A stretch of 64,000 nt of DNA from Mycolicibacterium sp. CR10 (GCF_005222675.1 NZ_STGE01000009.1:124001-188000); one strand, 5' to 3'; positions 36,547 to 45,050 are shown, numbered from the stretch's first letter. Numbers and translations: made by a program. Notes: generated from the sequence alone by a model not told the origin.

Positions 36547-36631
36547 CACTGTGGCGCGGCGTACCGCGGCAGTCATGAGTAGTGGACTACGCGATTATGC
36601 GAGTACTCATCGCAGTTGCGTCGTGCGTGCC

Positions 36632-36657
36632 CCGTCTGGGTATGACACCCCAGACGG
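36632..36657. promoter_or_regulatory. 9-bp inverted repeat between the divergent genes
   Basis: CCGTCTGGG (36632-36640) and CCCAGACGG (36649-36657) are perfect arms around eight bases. It lies about 70 bases upstream of the small rightward gene. GGGTAT in the first arm and loop resembles a SigF -10, but I find no GTTT at the right distance. Confidence 0.4.
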
Positions 36658-36723
36658 CGGGGTTGGGGATGGCAAAACCTCACCGAACCGGATCACGACC
36701 GCGATTGACGGAGGAGAAAACGT

Positions 36724-37020
36724 ATGTCCGGCCAGTCCTTGGACGACCGAATCGACAACGTCGCACCCGGCGACATCATCGCGCTGCAGCTGCCCGATCA
36801 GCCCGAAACCGGAAGCCGTGACTACAAAGTGGTGCACAAAGACCACAAAGACCAGGTAAACGGAGCTGACTCCGCCGGGACCCCGATGATCATCCTCACC
36901 CTCGAGGGCGACGACGGAGAGACGTTCGACGCGGAGCTGCCCGCTGACAGCATCGTCAATCGGTCTCTGGAATCGAAGTGGGAATCAGCACAGAGTCCCA
37001 CCTCTCACCAGGACCTCTGA
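36724..37020 (+). CDS. Small acidic hypothetical protein
   Basis: 98 residues, ATG 36724 with a strong GGAGGAG eight bases upstream, so it is well translated. The sequence (LDDRIDNVAPGDIIALQLPD, then YKVVHKDHKD and GTPMIILTLEGDDGE) suggests a small beta-barrel, SH3-like protein. No signal peptide, no cysteine. Family not recognised. It is divergent from the 942-residue gene across 222 bases with two inverted repeats, and precedes a Tat-exported hydrolase by 111 bases. Confidence 0.7.
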   Translation: MSGQSLDDRIDNVAPGDIIALQLPDQPETGSRDYKVVHKDHKDQVNGADSAGTPMIILTLEGDDGETFDAELPADSIVNRSLESKWESAQSPTSHQDL

Positions 37021-37131
37021 CATCGACGGCCGCTCCGGCACTGCACCGTGTGATTCATTCTTTCGCGCGGCGGCGTTTCAAACCCGCTCCGACGTGATAC
37101 CCGGCGTGCTCGGAGCCGCCGAGATCAAAGG

Positions 37132-38310
37132 ATGCCTATCTCCAGAGAGAACGCAGAACACTCCAATCGCTTCGTTCACCGCCGAACCGCACTGAAGGCC
37201 TCGCTACTGGCCACCGCGGCCGCGTCGCTGTCACCCGTTCCCGGCGCGTCCGGCGCACCCGCGCGCTGGTCGCCGGACCGTGCGAACCGTTGGTATCGCG
37301 GGCAGCCATGGCTCGTCGGCGCGAACTTCATCCCCTCGAACGCCGTCAACCAGCTCGAGATGTTCCAGCCGGGCACCTACGATCCCGAGCTCATCGACAG
37401 CGAGTTGCGCATGGCACGACTGATCGGGTTCAACACCGTGCGGGTCTTCCTCCACGATCAGCTCTGGATACAGGATCAGAAGGGCTTTCAACGCCGCCTC
37501 GGCCAGTTCGTGGAGATCGCTGCGCGCCACGGGGTCAAACCGCTGTTCGTCCTGTTCGACTCCTGCTGGGACCCGCTGCCGAGGCTCGGCCGCCAGAGGC
37601 CACCGCGCCCGGGGGTGCACAACTCCGGTTGGGTGCAGAGTCCCGGCGCCGAGCACCTCGACGACCGCCGCTACCGACGGGTCCTCCACGACTACGTCGT
37701 GGGCGTGGTGGGCCAGTTCCGCAATGACCGCCGGGTCCTGGGCTGGGATCTGTGGAATGAACCCGACAATCCTGCGAGCGTCTATGCCAGGGTCGAACGC
37801 GATGACAAGACCCAGCTCATCGCCGAGCTGCTTCCGCAGGTATTCCGGTGGGCGCGTTCTGTCGATCCCGATCAGCCGTTGACGAGCGGCGTGTGGGAGG
37901 GGCCCTGGGGGGATCCCAAGACTCGCAGCGAAATCTCGGGCATCCAACTCGACAACTCCGACGTGGTCACTTTCCACAGCTACGCCAAACCCGAGGAATT
38001 CGAGGGCCGGATCGCCGAGCTGTCACCATGGCGACGACCGATGCTGTGCACCGAGTACATGGCTCGCACGGAGGGGAGCACCATCGAAGGGATCCTGCCG
38101 ATTGCCAAGCACCGCAACGTTGCTGCGTACACGTGGGGGTTGGTCGCCGGAAAGACCCAGACGTACCTGCCGTGGGACTCCTGGGATCGCCCCTACAAGG
38201 GCCCCACCAAAGAATGGTTCCACGACCTCTTGAAACCCGGTGGACGCCCCTATCGCGACGGCGAGATCCGCACGATCCGGTCACTGACCGGCCGGCCGAC
38301 TCCGAGGTAA
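37132..38310 (+). CDS. Tat-exported glycoside hydrolase (GH5/cellulase-like TIM barrel)
   Basis: 392 residues. The N-terminus has VHRRTALKASLLATAAASL, a twin-arginine signal, with probable cleavage near SGA-PA. The barrel has NRWYRGQPWLVGANFIP, FNTVRVFLHDQLW and the acid/base motif GWDLWNEPDN; the nucleophile is Glu in MLCTEYMAR. These two Glu residues define clan GH-A. The preferred sugar cannot be told. Acts outside the membrane after folding in the cytoplasm. Start ATG 37132 has a weak AAAGG. Confidence 0.85.
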   Translation: MPISRENAEHSNRFVHRRTALKASLLATAAASLSPVPGASGAPARWSPDRANRWYRGQPWLVGANFIPSNAVNQLEMFQPGTYDPELIDSELRMARLIGFNTVRVFLHDQLWIQDQKGFQRRLGQFVEIAARHGVKPLFVLFDSCWDPLPRLGRQRPPRPGVHNSGWVQSPGAEHLDDRRYRRVLHDYVVGVVGQFRNDRRVLGWDLWNEPDNPASVYARVERDDKTQLIAELLPQVFRWARSVDPDQPLTSGVWEGPWGDPKTRSEISGIQLDNSDVVTFHSYAKPEEFEGRIAELSPWRRPMLCTEYMARTEGSTIEGILPIAKHRNVAAYTWGLVAGKTQTYLPWDSWDRPYKGPTKEWFHDLLKPGGRPYRDGEIRTIRSLTGRPTPR

Positions 38311-38336
38311 GGTCGGGAACCCGGAGGGGGTATGCG

Positions 38337-39830
38337 GTGACAGAACCCAGCGGAGTGCGAATGGGGACCGCCGCAGGCCGTTGGGTGCTGCTCGCCACGG
38401 TCCTCGGATCCGGGATCGTCATGATCGACGGCACCGTCGTCAACGTGGCGTTGCCGCACATCGGCCGCGACCTCGGGGGCGGCTTCGGGGGCCTGCAGTG
38501 GACCATCAACGCCTACACGCTCACGTTGGCGTCCCTGATTCTGCTCGGCGGATCGCTCGGTGATCACTTCGGTCGTCGCCGGATCTTCCTCGTCGGCGTC
38601 ATCTGGTTTGCGGGCGCATCCGCAGCGTGTGGCCTCGCGCCCAGCATGGAGGTGCTCGTCGCCGCCCGGGCCGCGCAGGGCGTCGGCGGTGCGCTGCTGA
38701 CCCCTGGCAGCCTGGCGTTGATCTCCGCGTCATTCCGCGGCCTCGACCGCGGTGCCGCCATCGGTGCGTGGTCCGGGCTGGGGGGCATCGCCGGCGCCGC
38801 CGGACCCTTCCTCGGCGGACTTCTCGTCGAATGGACCTGGCGGGCAGTGTTTCTGATCAACCTGCCGCTGGCCGTGCTCGTGGTCGTGGTCACCCTGCGC
38901 CATGTGCCGGAAAGCCGCGACCCGGATTCGCCGCCAGGCTTGGACGTCACCGGTGCTGTTCTGACGGTGCTCGCCCTCGGAGGCCTGACCTACGGTATGA
39001 CCGGGCTGAGTAACCACGGCCCCTCGCTGACTGCCCTGCTGGCCCTCGCCGCAGGTGTGCTCGCGCTGGCGGCCTTCGTCCTGGTGGAACGGCGCTCCCC
39101 GCATCCGCTGGTTCCACCACTGCTGTTCGCCGACAACATCTTCCGTGTCACGAACGCGATGACCCTGCTCATCTACGGCGCGCTCGGAGCGGTGTTCCTC
39201 CTGCTGGTTCTGCAGTTGCAGACCGTCGCCGGATTCAGCCCGGTCGCGTCAGGCACCGCGCTGCTCCCGTTCACGGCGGTCATGTTGCTGTTCTCGTCGC
39301 GGGCCGGGGCACTGGCCGCGCGGATCGGGCCGCGGCTGCCCATGACGATCGGTCCACTGGTGGCGGCCGCCGGAATGCTGCTGATGCTCCGGATCGGCGC
39401 CGATGCGTCATGGATACGCGACGTACTGCCCGCGGCGCTGGTGTTCGGTGCCGGCATGGCGCTGGTGGTCGCACCCCTGACCGCCGCCGTCCTGGACTCG
39501 GCGCCGGACAATCTCGCCGGCTCGGCCTCGGGGGTCAACAATGCGATCGCCCGTTCGGGCGGCCTGCTCGCTGTCGCGGTGATCCCGGGCCTGGCCGGCA
39601 TCAGTGGCGCCGAGTACGACGATCCGGTGGCCTTCAGCGCGGGGTTCCACACCGCGATCGTGATCGCTGCTGGCCTGCTCTGTGCCGCTTCAGTTCTCGC
39701 CGTCGCCGGAATTCGGAGGCGCCGACCGGACGTGACCCACAGCGACCGGATCCGGGTCGAGGAATGCCCGCACTGCGCCATCAACGGGCCACCCGCACAT
39801 CCCGCGTCGGCCCACCCATCACCACCGTAA
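38337..39830 (+). CDS. DHA2-family MFS drug exporter (EmrB/QacA type)
   Basis: About 497 residues, 14 predicted membrane segments. MIDGTVVNVALPHIGRDL at TM1, LQWTINAYTLTLASLILLGG, GDHFGRRRIFLVG (motif A) and RAAQGVGGALLTPGSLALI (motif B) identify the DHA2 family. The C-terminal tail has CPHC, an unusual feature. Start is GTG 38337 behind GGAGGGGG; an ATG at 38332 is out of frame. No regulator adjoins it; the upstream gene is the glycoside hydrolase, 26 bases away. Confidence 0.9.
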   Translation: MTEPSGVRMGTAAGRWVLLATVLGSGIVMIDGTVVNVALPHIGRDLGGGFGGLQWTINAYTLTLASLILLGGSLGDHFGRRRIFLVGVIWFAGASAACGLAPSMEVLVAARAAQGVGGALLTPGSLALISASFRGLDRGAAIGAWSGLGGIAGAAGPFLGGLLVEWTWRAVFLINLPLAVLVVVVTLRHVPESRDPDSPPGLDVTGAVLTVLALGGLTYGMTGLSNHGPSLTALLALAAGVLALAAFVLVERRSPHPLVPPLLFADNIFRVTNAMTLLIYGALGAVFLLLVLQLQTVAGFSPVASGTALLPFTAVMLLFSSRAGALAARIGPRLPMTIGPLVAAAGMLLMLRIGADASWIRDVLPAALVFGAGMALVVAPLTAAVLDSAPDNLAGSASGVNNAIARSGGLLAVAVIPGLAGISGAEYDDPVAFSAGFHTAIVIAAGLLCAASVLAVAGIRRRRPDVTHSDRIRVEECPHCAINGPPAHPASAHPSPP

Positions 39831-39839
39831 GTCCGCGGT

Positions 39840-40613
39840 TCAGCGGCCTTTCCATGCGGGCCGGCGCTTCTCGCGCCAGGCCGTGATGCCTTCGGCCACA
39901 TCGGCGGTGGCTCCGGCCACCTTGCGCATGACCTCGCCGAAGCGCACGGATTCGATCCAGCCCATGTCCGCGGTACGCCACGCGACCTCCTTGGTGGCCC
40001 GCTGCGCGAGCGGCGCCGCCTCGGTGAGGGTTTCGGCCCACGCCCGTGCCGTCGCGGCGAGTTCTGCGGGCTCCACCAACTTCCACACCAGCCCCACCTC
40101 CTTGGCCCGCTCGGCATCCATCCGCTTCCCGGTCAGCAGCAACTCCATCGCGTCGGCCCAGCGGATCCGCTGCGGCAGCCGGATCGCGCCGACGATGGTC
40201 GGAACGCCGATCGACACCTCGGGGAACGAGAACGACGCCTCGGTGCTGGCGATCACGAAGTCGCAGAACAGCACTCCGGTCAACCCGTATCCGATGCACG
40301 GCCCCTGGACCGCGGCGATCGTCGGCTTGAACAGCTCCATCCCGCTTTCGAAGGAGTTGATCGTCGGCTTCTCCCAGAAGGTGCCACCGAACGTGCCGAC
40401 CGAGCCCTCGCCGTCCTTGAGATCACCACCGGCGCAGAACACCGCGCCGTTCGCGGTCAGGATGCCTACCCACGCGTCCTCGTCGTCGCGAAATCGGTTC
40501 CACGCCGCGTTCAGCTCTGTGCGCATCGCCCCGTTGATGGCGTTACCGGCCTCGGGTCGGTTGAGGGTGATGGTCGCGACGTGATTGTCCAGCTCATAAG
40601 TGACGAGACTCAT
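39840..40613 (-). CDS. Enoyl-CoA hydratase/isomerase family protein
   Basis: 257 residues. Crotonase fold with ATITLNRPEAGNAINGAM, oxyanion-hole segment AVFCAGGDLKDGEG and VQGPCIGYGLTGVLFCDFVIA. The usual catalytic Glu pair region reads SFSFPEVSIGVPTIVG, with one Glu retained. The KRMDAERAKEVGLV stretch is standard. Probably acts in fatty-acid or branched-chain breakdown. It lies 13 bases downstream of the PfpI/DJ-1 gene in the same direction. Confidence 0.9.
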   Translation of the reverse strand: MSLVTYELDNHVATITLNRPEAGNAINGAMRTELNAAWNRFRDDEDAWVGILTANGAVFCAGGDLKDGEGSVGTFGGTFWEKPTINSFESGMELFKPTIAAVQGPCIGYGLTGVLFCDFVIASTEASFSFPEVSIGVPTIVGAIRLPQRIRWADAMELLLTGKRMDAERAKEVGLVWKLVEPAELAATARAWAETLTEAAPLAQRATKEVAWRTADMGWIESVRFGEVMRKVAGATADVAEGITAWREKRRPAWKGR

Positions 40614-40626
40614 GGCTGCACCTTAA

Positions 40627-41178
40627 TCACGTCGACGTGTCGGCCAACGTGTCGGTGATCGCCCGGCAGAACGCCGGCAGATCTTCGGGGGAGCGGCTGG
40701 TGATCAGGTTCCCGTCGATGCAGACCTCCTGATCGACCACGGTCGCGCCTGCGTTGCGAAGGTCGGTCCGCAGGCTGGGGTAGGACGTCAGCGTCCGGTC
40801 TTTGACAACGTCGGCCTCCACCAGCGCCCACGGCCCGTGGCAGATCGCCGCGACCGGCTTGCCGGAGCGGACGAAGTCACGGACGAACGCCACCGCCGGG
40901 CCGTCGAGCCGGACCTTGTCCGCGTTGACGGTGCCACCGGGCAGGACGAGTGCGTCGAACTCGTCGACGCGGGCGTCGCCGACCTCGCGGTCCACAGTGA
41001 AGGCGCCAGCGGGCTCCAGGTCGTGGTTGCGCGCGTCGATCTCGCCGGACTTCAGGGACAGGAGTTCGACGTGCCCGCCCGCGTCCCGCAGCGCGGTGCG
41101 CGGCTCCTCGAGTTCGACCTTTTCGACCCCGTCCGCGGCCAGAAAAGCAATTCTGCGACCCTGCAGTTCGTTGGGCAT
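40627..41178 (-). CDS. PfpI/DJ-1-family protein (type 1 glutamine amidotransferase-like)
   Basis: 183 residues. RIAFLAADGVEKVELEEPRTAL opens the fold with its conserved Glu, and VAAICHGPWALVEADVVKDR carries the nucleophile-elbow Cys followed by His. ITSRSPEDLPAFCRAI is the family's C-terminal mark. PfpI-like proteins act as deglycases, chaperones or peptidases; which applies is unknown. ATG 41178 has AAGGA 10 bases upstream, itself following three 18-bp repeats. Confidence 0.92.
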   Translation of the reverse strand: MPNELQGRRIAFLAADGVEKVELEEPRTALRDAGGHVELLSLKSGEIDARNHDLEPAGAFTVDREVGDARVDEFDALVLPGGTVNADKVRLDGPAVAFVRDFVRSGKPVAAICHGPWALVEADVVKDRTLTSYPSLRTDLRNAGATVVDQEVCIDGNLITSRSPEDLPAFCRAITDTLADTST

Positions 41179-41192
41179 GTTTCGGTATCCTT

Positions 41193-41246
41193 CCGTCTCC
41201 TGAACTGGCGCCGTCTCGTGAACTCGCGCCGTCTCCTGAATCGGCG
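41193..41246. repeat. Three 18-bp tandem repeats in the leader of the PfpI gene
   Basis: CCGTCTCCTGAACTGGCG, CCGTCTCGTGAACTCGCG and CCGTCTCCTGAATCGGCG stand head to tail at 41193, 41211 and 41229. On the gene's strand two of the copies read AGGAGA, a ribosome-site-like core, and the middle one ACGAGA. The array begins 14 bases upstream of the start codon. Confidence 0.85.
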
Positions 41247-41305
41247 GTTACCCCCTTCTGGGTGATCGAACCCGGTGCCCGGGCTGCTCGGCCGATAATG
41301 GGGTG

Positions 41306-41671
41306 ATGGCGAAGTACCACGTCAACGAATCAGCGGTGGCACGTGCCCGGGAGCTGGTCGACTCGAAGCAGTACGTGCTCGACAGCGACTGGGGAGAGGT
41401 GCAGCCCAGCGCGGATGCGGAGAACGCCTATCTGGAGTCCCACAACTGGGACGCCTACGCGCAGTGGCATCTGGGTCTGACCGACGGCGCCACCGACGAA
41501 ACCAAGGCCCGTTACGCGTTCGTCTTCGGAGACTTTCGCCGTATCCACCGCACCGGGCTGATCGCCTGCGTGTACCGGGCGTCCCAGTGGCGCCATAAGG
41601 CCGTCGAACTGGCGGCCCACGACTTGCTGCAGTACCTCGACGCCGCCGCGGGCATCAGCGCGGAACCCTAG
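41306..41671 (+). CDS. Conserved hypothetical protein, mycobacterial type
   Basis: 121 residues. Soluble and helical, with KYHVNESAVARARELVDSKQ, WDAYAQWHLGLTDGATDETK, ARYAFVFGDFRRIHRTGL and a C-terminal helix ending HDLLQYLDAAAG. No catalytic motif is evident. I recall such proteins as unnamed conserved actinobacterial ones, but give no function. Start is ATG 41306 (GTG 41303 possible). It is followed 26 bases later by the Nudix gene, likely one transcript. Confidence 0.75.
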   Translation: MAKYHVNESAVARARELVDSKQYVLDSDWGEVQPSADAENAYLESHNWDAYAQWHLGLTDGATDETKARYAFVFGDFRRIHRTGLIACVYRASQWRHKAVELAAHDLLQYLDAAAGISAEP

Positions 41672-41696
41672 ATCTGCACTCGCCTATGGTCGAACG

Positions 41697-42413
41697 GTGA
41701 CGATCACCTACGACGAGGCGTTGTGCGAGCGGACCCGGGCGAATCTCGCAGGTCACGACCGCCGCGTGGTCACCGACCCGACGAAGCGGCGCGCCGCCGT
41801 GGCGGTGGTGCTCGTCGACTCCGAGGTCGGCGAGGACCGGGTGGATCCGGCGCCGGTGGACGACTGGATCGCTGGGCGGCCGATGCCGGAAGCCCTCGAC
41901 GGACGGATGGTCGACGTGTCGGGGGGCGCCGCGTTCCTCTTGTGCCGCAGGGCATCCCGGCTTTCATCGCATGCCGCCCAGTGGGCGTTGCCCGGCGGCC
42001 GCCTCGACCCCGGCGAAACCGCGATCGACGCCGCCCTGCGGGAACTCGACGAAGAGGTGGGGGTCAGGCTGCCGGAGACCACCGTGCTGGGGCTGCTGGA
42101 CGACTACCCGACGCGGTCGGGCTACGTCATCACGCCGGTGGTGATCTGGGGCGGGGGACGGCTCGATCCGCGCCCGTCACCGGATGAGGTGGTGGCGGTC
42201 TACCGGGTGGGGCTGCATCAGTTGCTGCGCGAGGACTCCCCGCGGTTCGTCACCATTGCGGAAAGCCCCCGCCCCGTGGTGCAGATCCCACTGGGCAACG
42301 ACCTCATTCACGCGCCGACAGGTGCGGTCCTGCTGCAGCTGCGGTGGCTGGGTCTGGAGGGGCGCCACGACGCGGTCGACGGACTCGAGCAACCGGTGTT
42401 CGCCTGGAGGTAG
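41697..42413 (+). CDS. Nudix hydrolase (CoA/NUDT-type pyrophosphohydrolase)
   Basis: 238 residues. The Nudix box GRLDPGETAIDAALRELDEE-VGV fits GX5EX7REUXEEXGU exactly. The preceding AAFLLCRRASRLSSHAAQWALPGG resembles CoA diphosphatases (NudL-like), and VITPVVIWGG follows. An N-terminal extension of about 80 residues precedes the domain. Likely cleaves a nucleoside diphosphate-linked compound with Mg2+. GTG 41697 is the start. Confidence 0.9.
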   Translation: MTITYDEALCERTRANLAGHDRRVVTDPTKRRAAVAVVLVDSEVGEDRVDPAPVDDWIAGRPMPEALDGRMVDVSGGAAFLLCRRASRLSSHAAQWALPGGRLDPGETAIDAALRELDEEVGVRLPETTVLGLLDDYPTRSGYVITPVVIWGGGRLDPRPSPDEVVAVYRVGLHQLLREDSPRFVTIAESPRPVVQIPLGNDLIHAPTGAVLLQLRWLGLEGRHDAVDGLEQPVFAWR

Positions 42414-42421
42414 GCGACCCA

Positions 42422-43129
42422 CTACCCACCGAGATCGTCGGGCCGTCCGGCCTGCAGTCGGGACCACTGCGCTGTCGGGCGACCGTGGAGTCGAAACTCA
42501 TCGCCGTCGGGCGTGTACCGCTGCGGCCATCCGTCGGGGGAGTCCTCCCAGGTCTCCTGGCGGCCGTGGACGGTGAGATCCAGCAGGTGGTAGCTGGTGG
42601 CGCCGGCCTCGGTGCCCCGGCCGGTGGTCCAATACGTCTCGAACACCCGATCACCGTCCCGCAGATAGCACACATAGGCCCCGAATTGCCTACCCGCAAG
42701 GAGCTTTTCGGCGGAGTCCCCCGCGGAGTACCAAGGCATCGGCCAATCCATGAAGTCCCGGTAGCGTGCGCTTTCGGCGTAGGGGCCCTGGCAGATCGTC
42801 GCGTAGGTGACGTCGCGGCTGTGCAGGTAGGACAGCTCCAACGCGTGCCCGGTGAAGAACGTGCAGCCCTCGCACTGCTGGTCGGCGGGTTTCCCGTCGT
42901 GCCACATATGCAGGTAGGTCAGCAGTTGCGTGCGTCCCTCGAACACCTCGATCAGGGGCACTTCACCGGCAGCGCCGATCAGCGGGATGTGCGGATCGAC
43001 CTCGGTCATCGGAAGCCTGCGGCGGGCCGCGGCGATCGCGTCACCCTCGCGGGTGTGCGCTTTCTCCCGTGTCAGGAGTTGGTCGAGTTCTGCCTGCCAG
43101 GCTGTCCGACCGACAACGGTGGGTAACAC
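42422..43129 (-). CDS. DUF899 thioredoxin-like protein
   Basis: 235 residues. The family is seen in LLTREKAHTREGDAIAAARRR, RRLPMTEVDPHI, LLTYLHMWHDGK and CEGCTFFTGHAL, a Cys-x-x-Cys in the place of a thioredoxin active site. VYLRDGDRVFETYWTTGRG-like text (CYLRDGDRVFETYWTTGRG) and SYHLLDLTVHGRQETWEDSP complete it. Function unknown; a redox or antioxidant role is often suggested. Convergent with the Nudix gene by 8 bases. Confidence 0.9.
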   Translation of the reverse strand: MLPTVVGRTAWQAELDQLLTREKAHTREGDAIAAARRRLPMTEVDPHIPLIGAAGEVPLIEVFEGRTQLLTYLHMWHDGKPADQQCEGCTFFTGHALELSYLHSRDVTYATICQGPYAESARYRDFMDWPMPWYSAGDSAEKLLAGRQFGAYVCYLRDGDRVFETYWTTGRGTEAGATSYHLLDLTVHGRQETWEDSPDGWPQRYTPDGDEFRLHGRPTAQWSRLQAGRPDDLGG

Positions 43130-43220
43130 AGGTCGCCTCCTCGTCAGGGTTCACCGCAGATTGCGGTCTCACAAGGTAGACCTGCCCCCAGAGCCGAACT
43201 CATCGGCGACAATCGACGTC

Positions 43221-43895
43221 GTGGACGCCGAATCGCACAAGCATGATCCGCACGCCGACCACGTCGGCCACGGCGACGGCAATGTCAACGCCATGGCCGT
43301 CAGCGCGACCCTGCACTGTCTCACCGGCTGCGCGATCGGCGAGATCCTCGGGTTGATGATTGGCACGGCACTGGGGTTGACCAACCTCGCCACCATCTCG
43401 ATCAGCGTCGGCCTGGCGTTCTTCTTCGGCTACACCCTGTCGACTCTGCCGCTCCTGAAAGCCGGGCTGGCATTGGGCACCGCCCTGAGCGTGGTGCTGG
43501 CCGCCGACACCCTGTCGATCGCGACGATGGAGATCGTGGACAATGCCGTGATGGCGCTCATCCCCGGTGCCATGAACGCCGGCCTGGTCAATCCGATCTT
43601 CTGGATCGGCATGATGATCGCGCTGACGGCCGCCTTCTTCGCGGCATACCCCGTGAATCGCTATCTGCTACAACGGGGAAAGGGCCACGCGCTGACCCAC
43701 GGATACCACGGCGCCGCCCATGTCGTCACCGGACCGCGGCGGTTCATCCCGTCGCTGAGCACCGGTGCGCTGGTCGCCGCGATCACGGCCTTCATGCTCG
43801 GCGGTCTCGTCGTGTCCATCGCCGACGAACTCGGGCAGCCGTCGCAGGGCGGTCCGCACTCGTCTATGGGCTCTGCCGGCGCACCAATCGAATGA
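43221..43895 (+). CDS. DUF4396 membrane protein
   Basis: 224 residues from GTG 43221. A His/Asp-rich N-terminus (ESHKHDPHADHVGHGDG) precedes about five membrane segments, including SATLHCLTGCAIGEILGLMI, whose HC and GC pair could bind a metal. VNPIFWIGMMIALTAAFFAAYPVN is the family mark. Metal handling is suggested by the His run and Cys pair but unproven. Its 3' end overlaps the convergent Ddn-like gene by 32 bases. Confidence 0.8.
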   Translation: MDAESHKHDPHADHVGHGDGNVNAMAVSATLHCLTGCAIGEILGLMIGTALGLTNLATISISVGLAFFFGYTLSTLPLLKAGLALGTALSVVLAADTLSIATMEIVDNAVMALIPGAMNAGLVNPIFWIGMMIALTAAFFAAYPVNRYLLQRGKGHALTHGYHGAAHVVTGPRRFIPSLSTGALVAAITAFMLGGLVVSIADELGQPSQGGPHSSMGSAGAPIE

Positions 43896-44334
43896 CCGGG
43901 ATCTGGCGGTCGGTTTTCTGCTGATACTTGGCGAAAAACGATGAGGCAGAGGTGATCTGCCGCCACGCCGCGTCCCGCTCGGCACCCTCGAGCTGAGCGG
44001 CGGTGACTGCCACCACGCCGTCGGCCGTCTCGATCGTCACCCTGTCCGGATTCGCGGCGATGTTGTAGTACCACGCAGGGTGCTTCGGCGCACCGGCCGC
44101 GGAGGCCACGATCAACCAACTGCCGTCGACTCCCGGGAACCAGTTGACGGGCGTACTGCGTTCGGCGCCAGTCTTGCGGCCCACCGTAGTCAGCACCAGG
44201 CCTTCGGTGCCGCCCATGAACGTGCCGCCCTTGCGGATCCGGCCGGTGGCCCATCGGTTCATCCACCGCATCAGCCGACCGCCCCCGGGTTGGCGCGCGC
44301 CCCTGGTGCCGTTCGGTGTCGGTGTAAAGCCCAT
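43864..44334 (-). CDS. Ddn-like deazaflavin (F420H2)-dependent oxidoreductase
   Basis: 156 residues. GLVLTTVGRKTGAERSTPVNWF, then GSWLIVASAAGAPKHPAWYYNIAANPDRVTI, and a DRQIPVIRLVRR end. This is the second such protein in the window, but only moderately like the one at 10406-10912. Expected to use F420H2 for quinone or nitro reduction. ATG 44334 lies in a Gly/Pro-rich N-terminal extension, so an internal Met (RLMRWMNRW) could be the real start. Confidence 0.9.
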   Translation of the reverse strand: MGFTPTPNGTRGARQPGGGRLMRWMNRWATGRIRKGGTFMGGTEGLVLTTVGRKTGAERSTPVNWFPGVDGSWLIVASAAGAPKHPAWYYNIAANPDRVTIETADGVVAVTAAQLEGAERDAAWRQITSASSFFAKYQQKTDRQIPVIRLVRRQSP

Positions 44335-44441
44335 GGGTATTTCTATCCCAGTTCTGTCCCAGCGATCGGGTACCCCGCCACCGAGCGGCGACCTATTTGC
44401 TGCTGAACGGGATCAAACACATCGCGGGCGTTGCGAGTCAA

Positions 44442-44561
44442 TCAGGCGCGGCTGTTTGACTCTGGCAGCAGTGCCACCACGGCGATGTGACCCTGCCGAG
44501 GTGCCGCGGCGGGGTAGCCAACGCGGAAAAAAGCAATGGCCCTGCACAGAAGTCGGGTCAT
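44442..44561 (-). CDS. 39-residue small protein, DUF3349-like N-terminus only
   Basis: MTRLLCRAIAFFRVGYPA, then AAPRQGHIAVVALLPES, resembles the first third of mycobacterial DUF3349 proteins, whose pattern is LRAGYPEGVP-x-D-x-x-PLLALL. It then stops at TGA, whereas family members continue for about 50 more residues. AAAGAG lies upstream of ATG 44561; ATG 44579 is also in frame. It follows the DUF4235 gene by 8-25 bases. Either a truncated relic or a naturally short form. Confidence 0.45.
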   Translation of the reverse strand: MTRLLCRAIAFFRVGYPAAAPRQGHIAVVALLPESNSRA

Positions 44562-44586
44562 CGAGTTCGACTCTTTCATGGCCGGG

Positions 44587-44859
44587 TCACGCCGGGGATT
44601 CGTGGGTGATCGCCCGGTAGCTCCGTGCACTCGCCCGGTCGACCGAAGCCCTCACCAGACCGAATATCAGACCCTGCAGCGCTGCGGCGGTAAGCACTTT
44701 CGCCGTCGAACGATTGAGGTCTTTCGGATCCGGCGGCGGCTGGTCGGGGTCCTCGACGCGCTTCCAGATCTGCGCGAACACCGCGCTGGCCAGCATGCCA
44801 CCGGCCAGACTGATGGCGATGGACAGCGGCGTGTAAACGATCTTCGTGGTTCGACTCAT
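44587..44859 (-). CDS. DUF4235 small membrane protein
   Basis: 90 residues. TM1 is YTPLSIAISLAGGMLASAVF; then the cytoplasmic stretch AQIWKRVEDPDQPPPDPKDLN and TM2 KVLTAAALQGLIFGLVRASV. This two-helix form with the WKR...D-x-x-PPPDP link is the DUF4235 signature. Function unknown; often found among stress-induced actinobacterial genes. A SigF-like promoter lies 32 bases upstream. AGGAGG precedes the ATG. Confidence 0.88.
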   Translation of the reverse strand: MSRTTKIVYTPLSIAISLAGGMLASAVFAQIWKRVEDPDQPPPDPKDLNRSTAKVLTAAALQGLIFGLVRASVDRASARSYRAITHESPA

Positions 44860-44890
44860 GTCGCCTCCTCCTGACGGGACATCGGCACGG

Positions 44891-44916
44891 GTACCCCGAA
44901 GTCGGCAAGCTGTAAC
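44891..44916 (-). promoter_or_regulatory. SigF-like promoter for the DUF4235 gene
   Basis: Reading leftward: -35 GTTA (44916-44913), 16 bases, -10 GGGTAC (44896-44891), 32 bases from the start codon. Compare the mycobacterial SigF consensus GTTT-N15-17-GGGTAY. Confidence 0.45.
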
Positions 44917-45024
44917 GGCGCAGTCCGGGGGAATCCCGACGCGCCCGTGGGCCCGGTGACGGCACAGGTCATCCCGGAGAAGGCGACCCGCGCGTTGATC
45001 CGCACGGTCGCCAAGAGCTGACAG

Positions 45025-45050
45025 GTTTCACACACCCGACCTGTGGGCAA
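45025..45050 (+). promoter_or_regulatory. SigF-like promoter for the holin-family/DUF3618 operon
   Basis: -35 GTTT (45025-45028, within GGTTT), 16-base spacer, -10 GGGCAA (45045-45050), 40 bases before ATG 45091. Confidence 0.45.
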
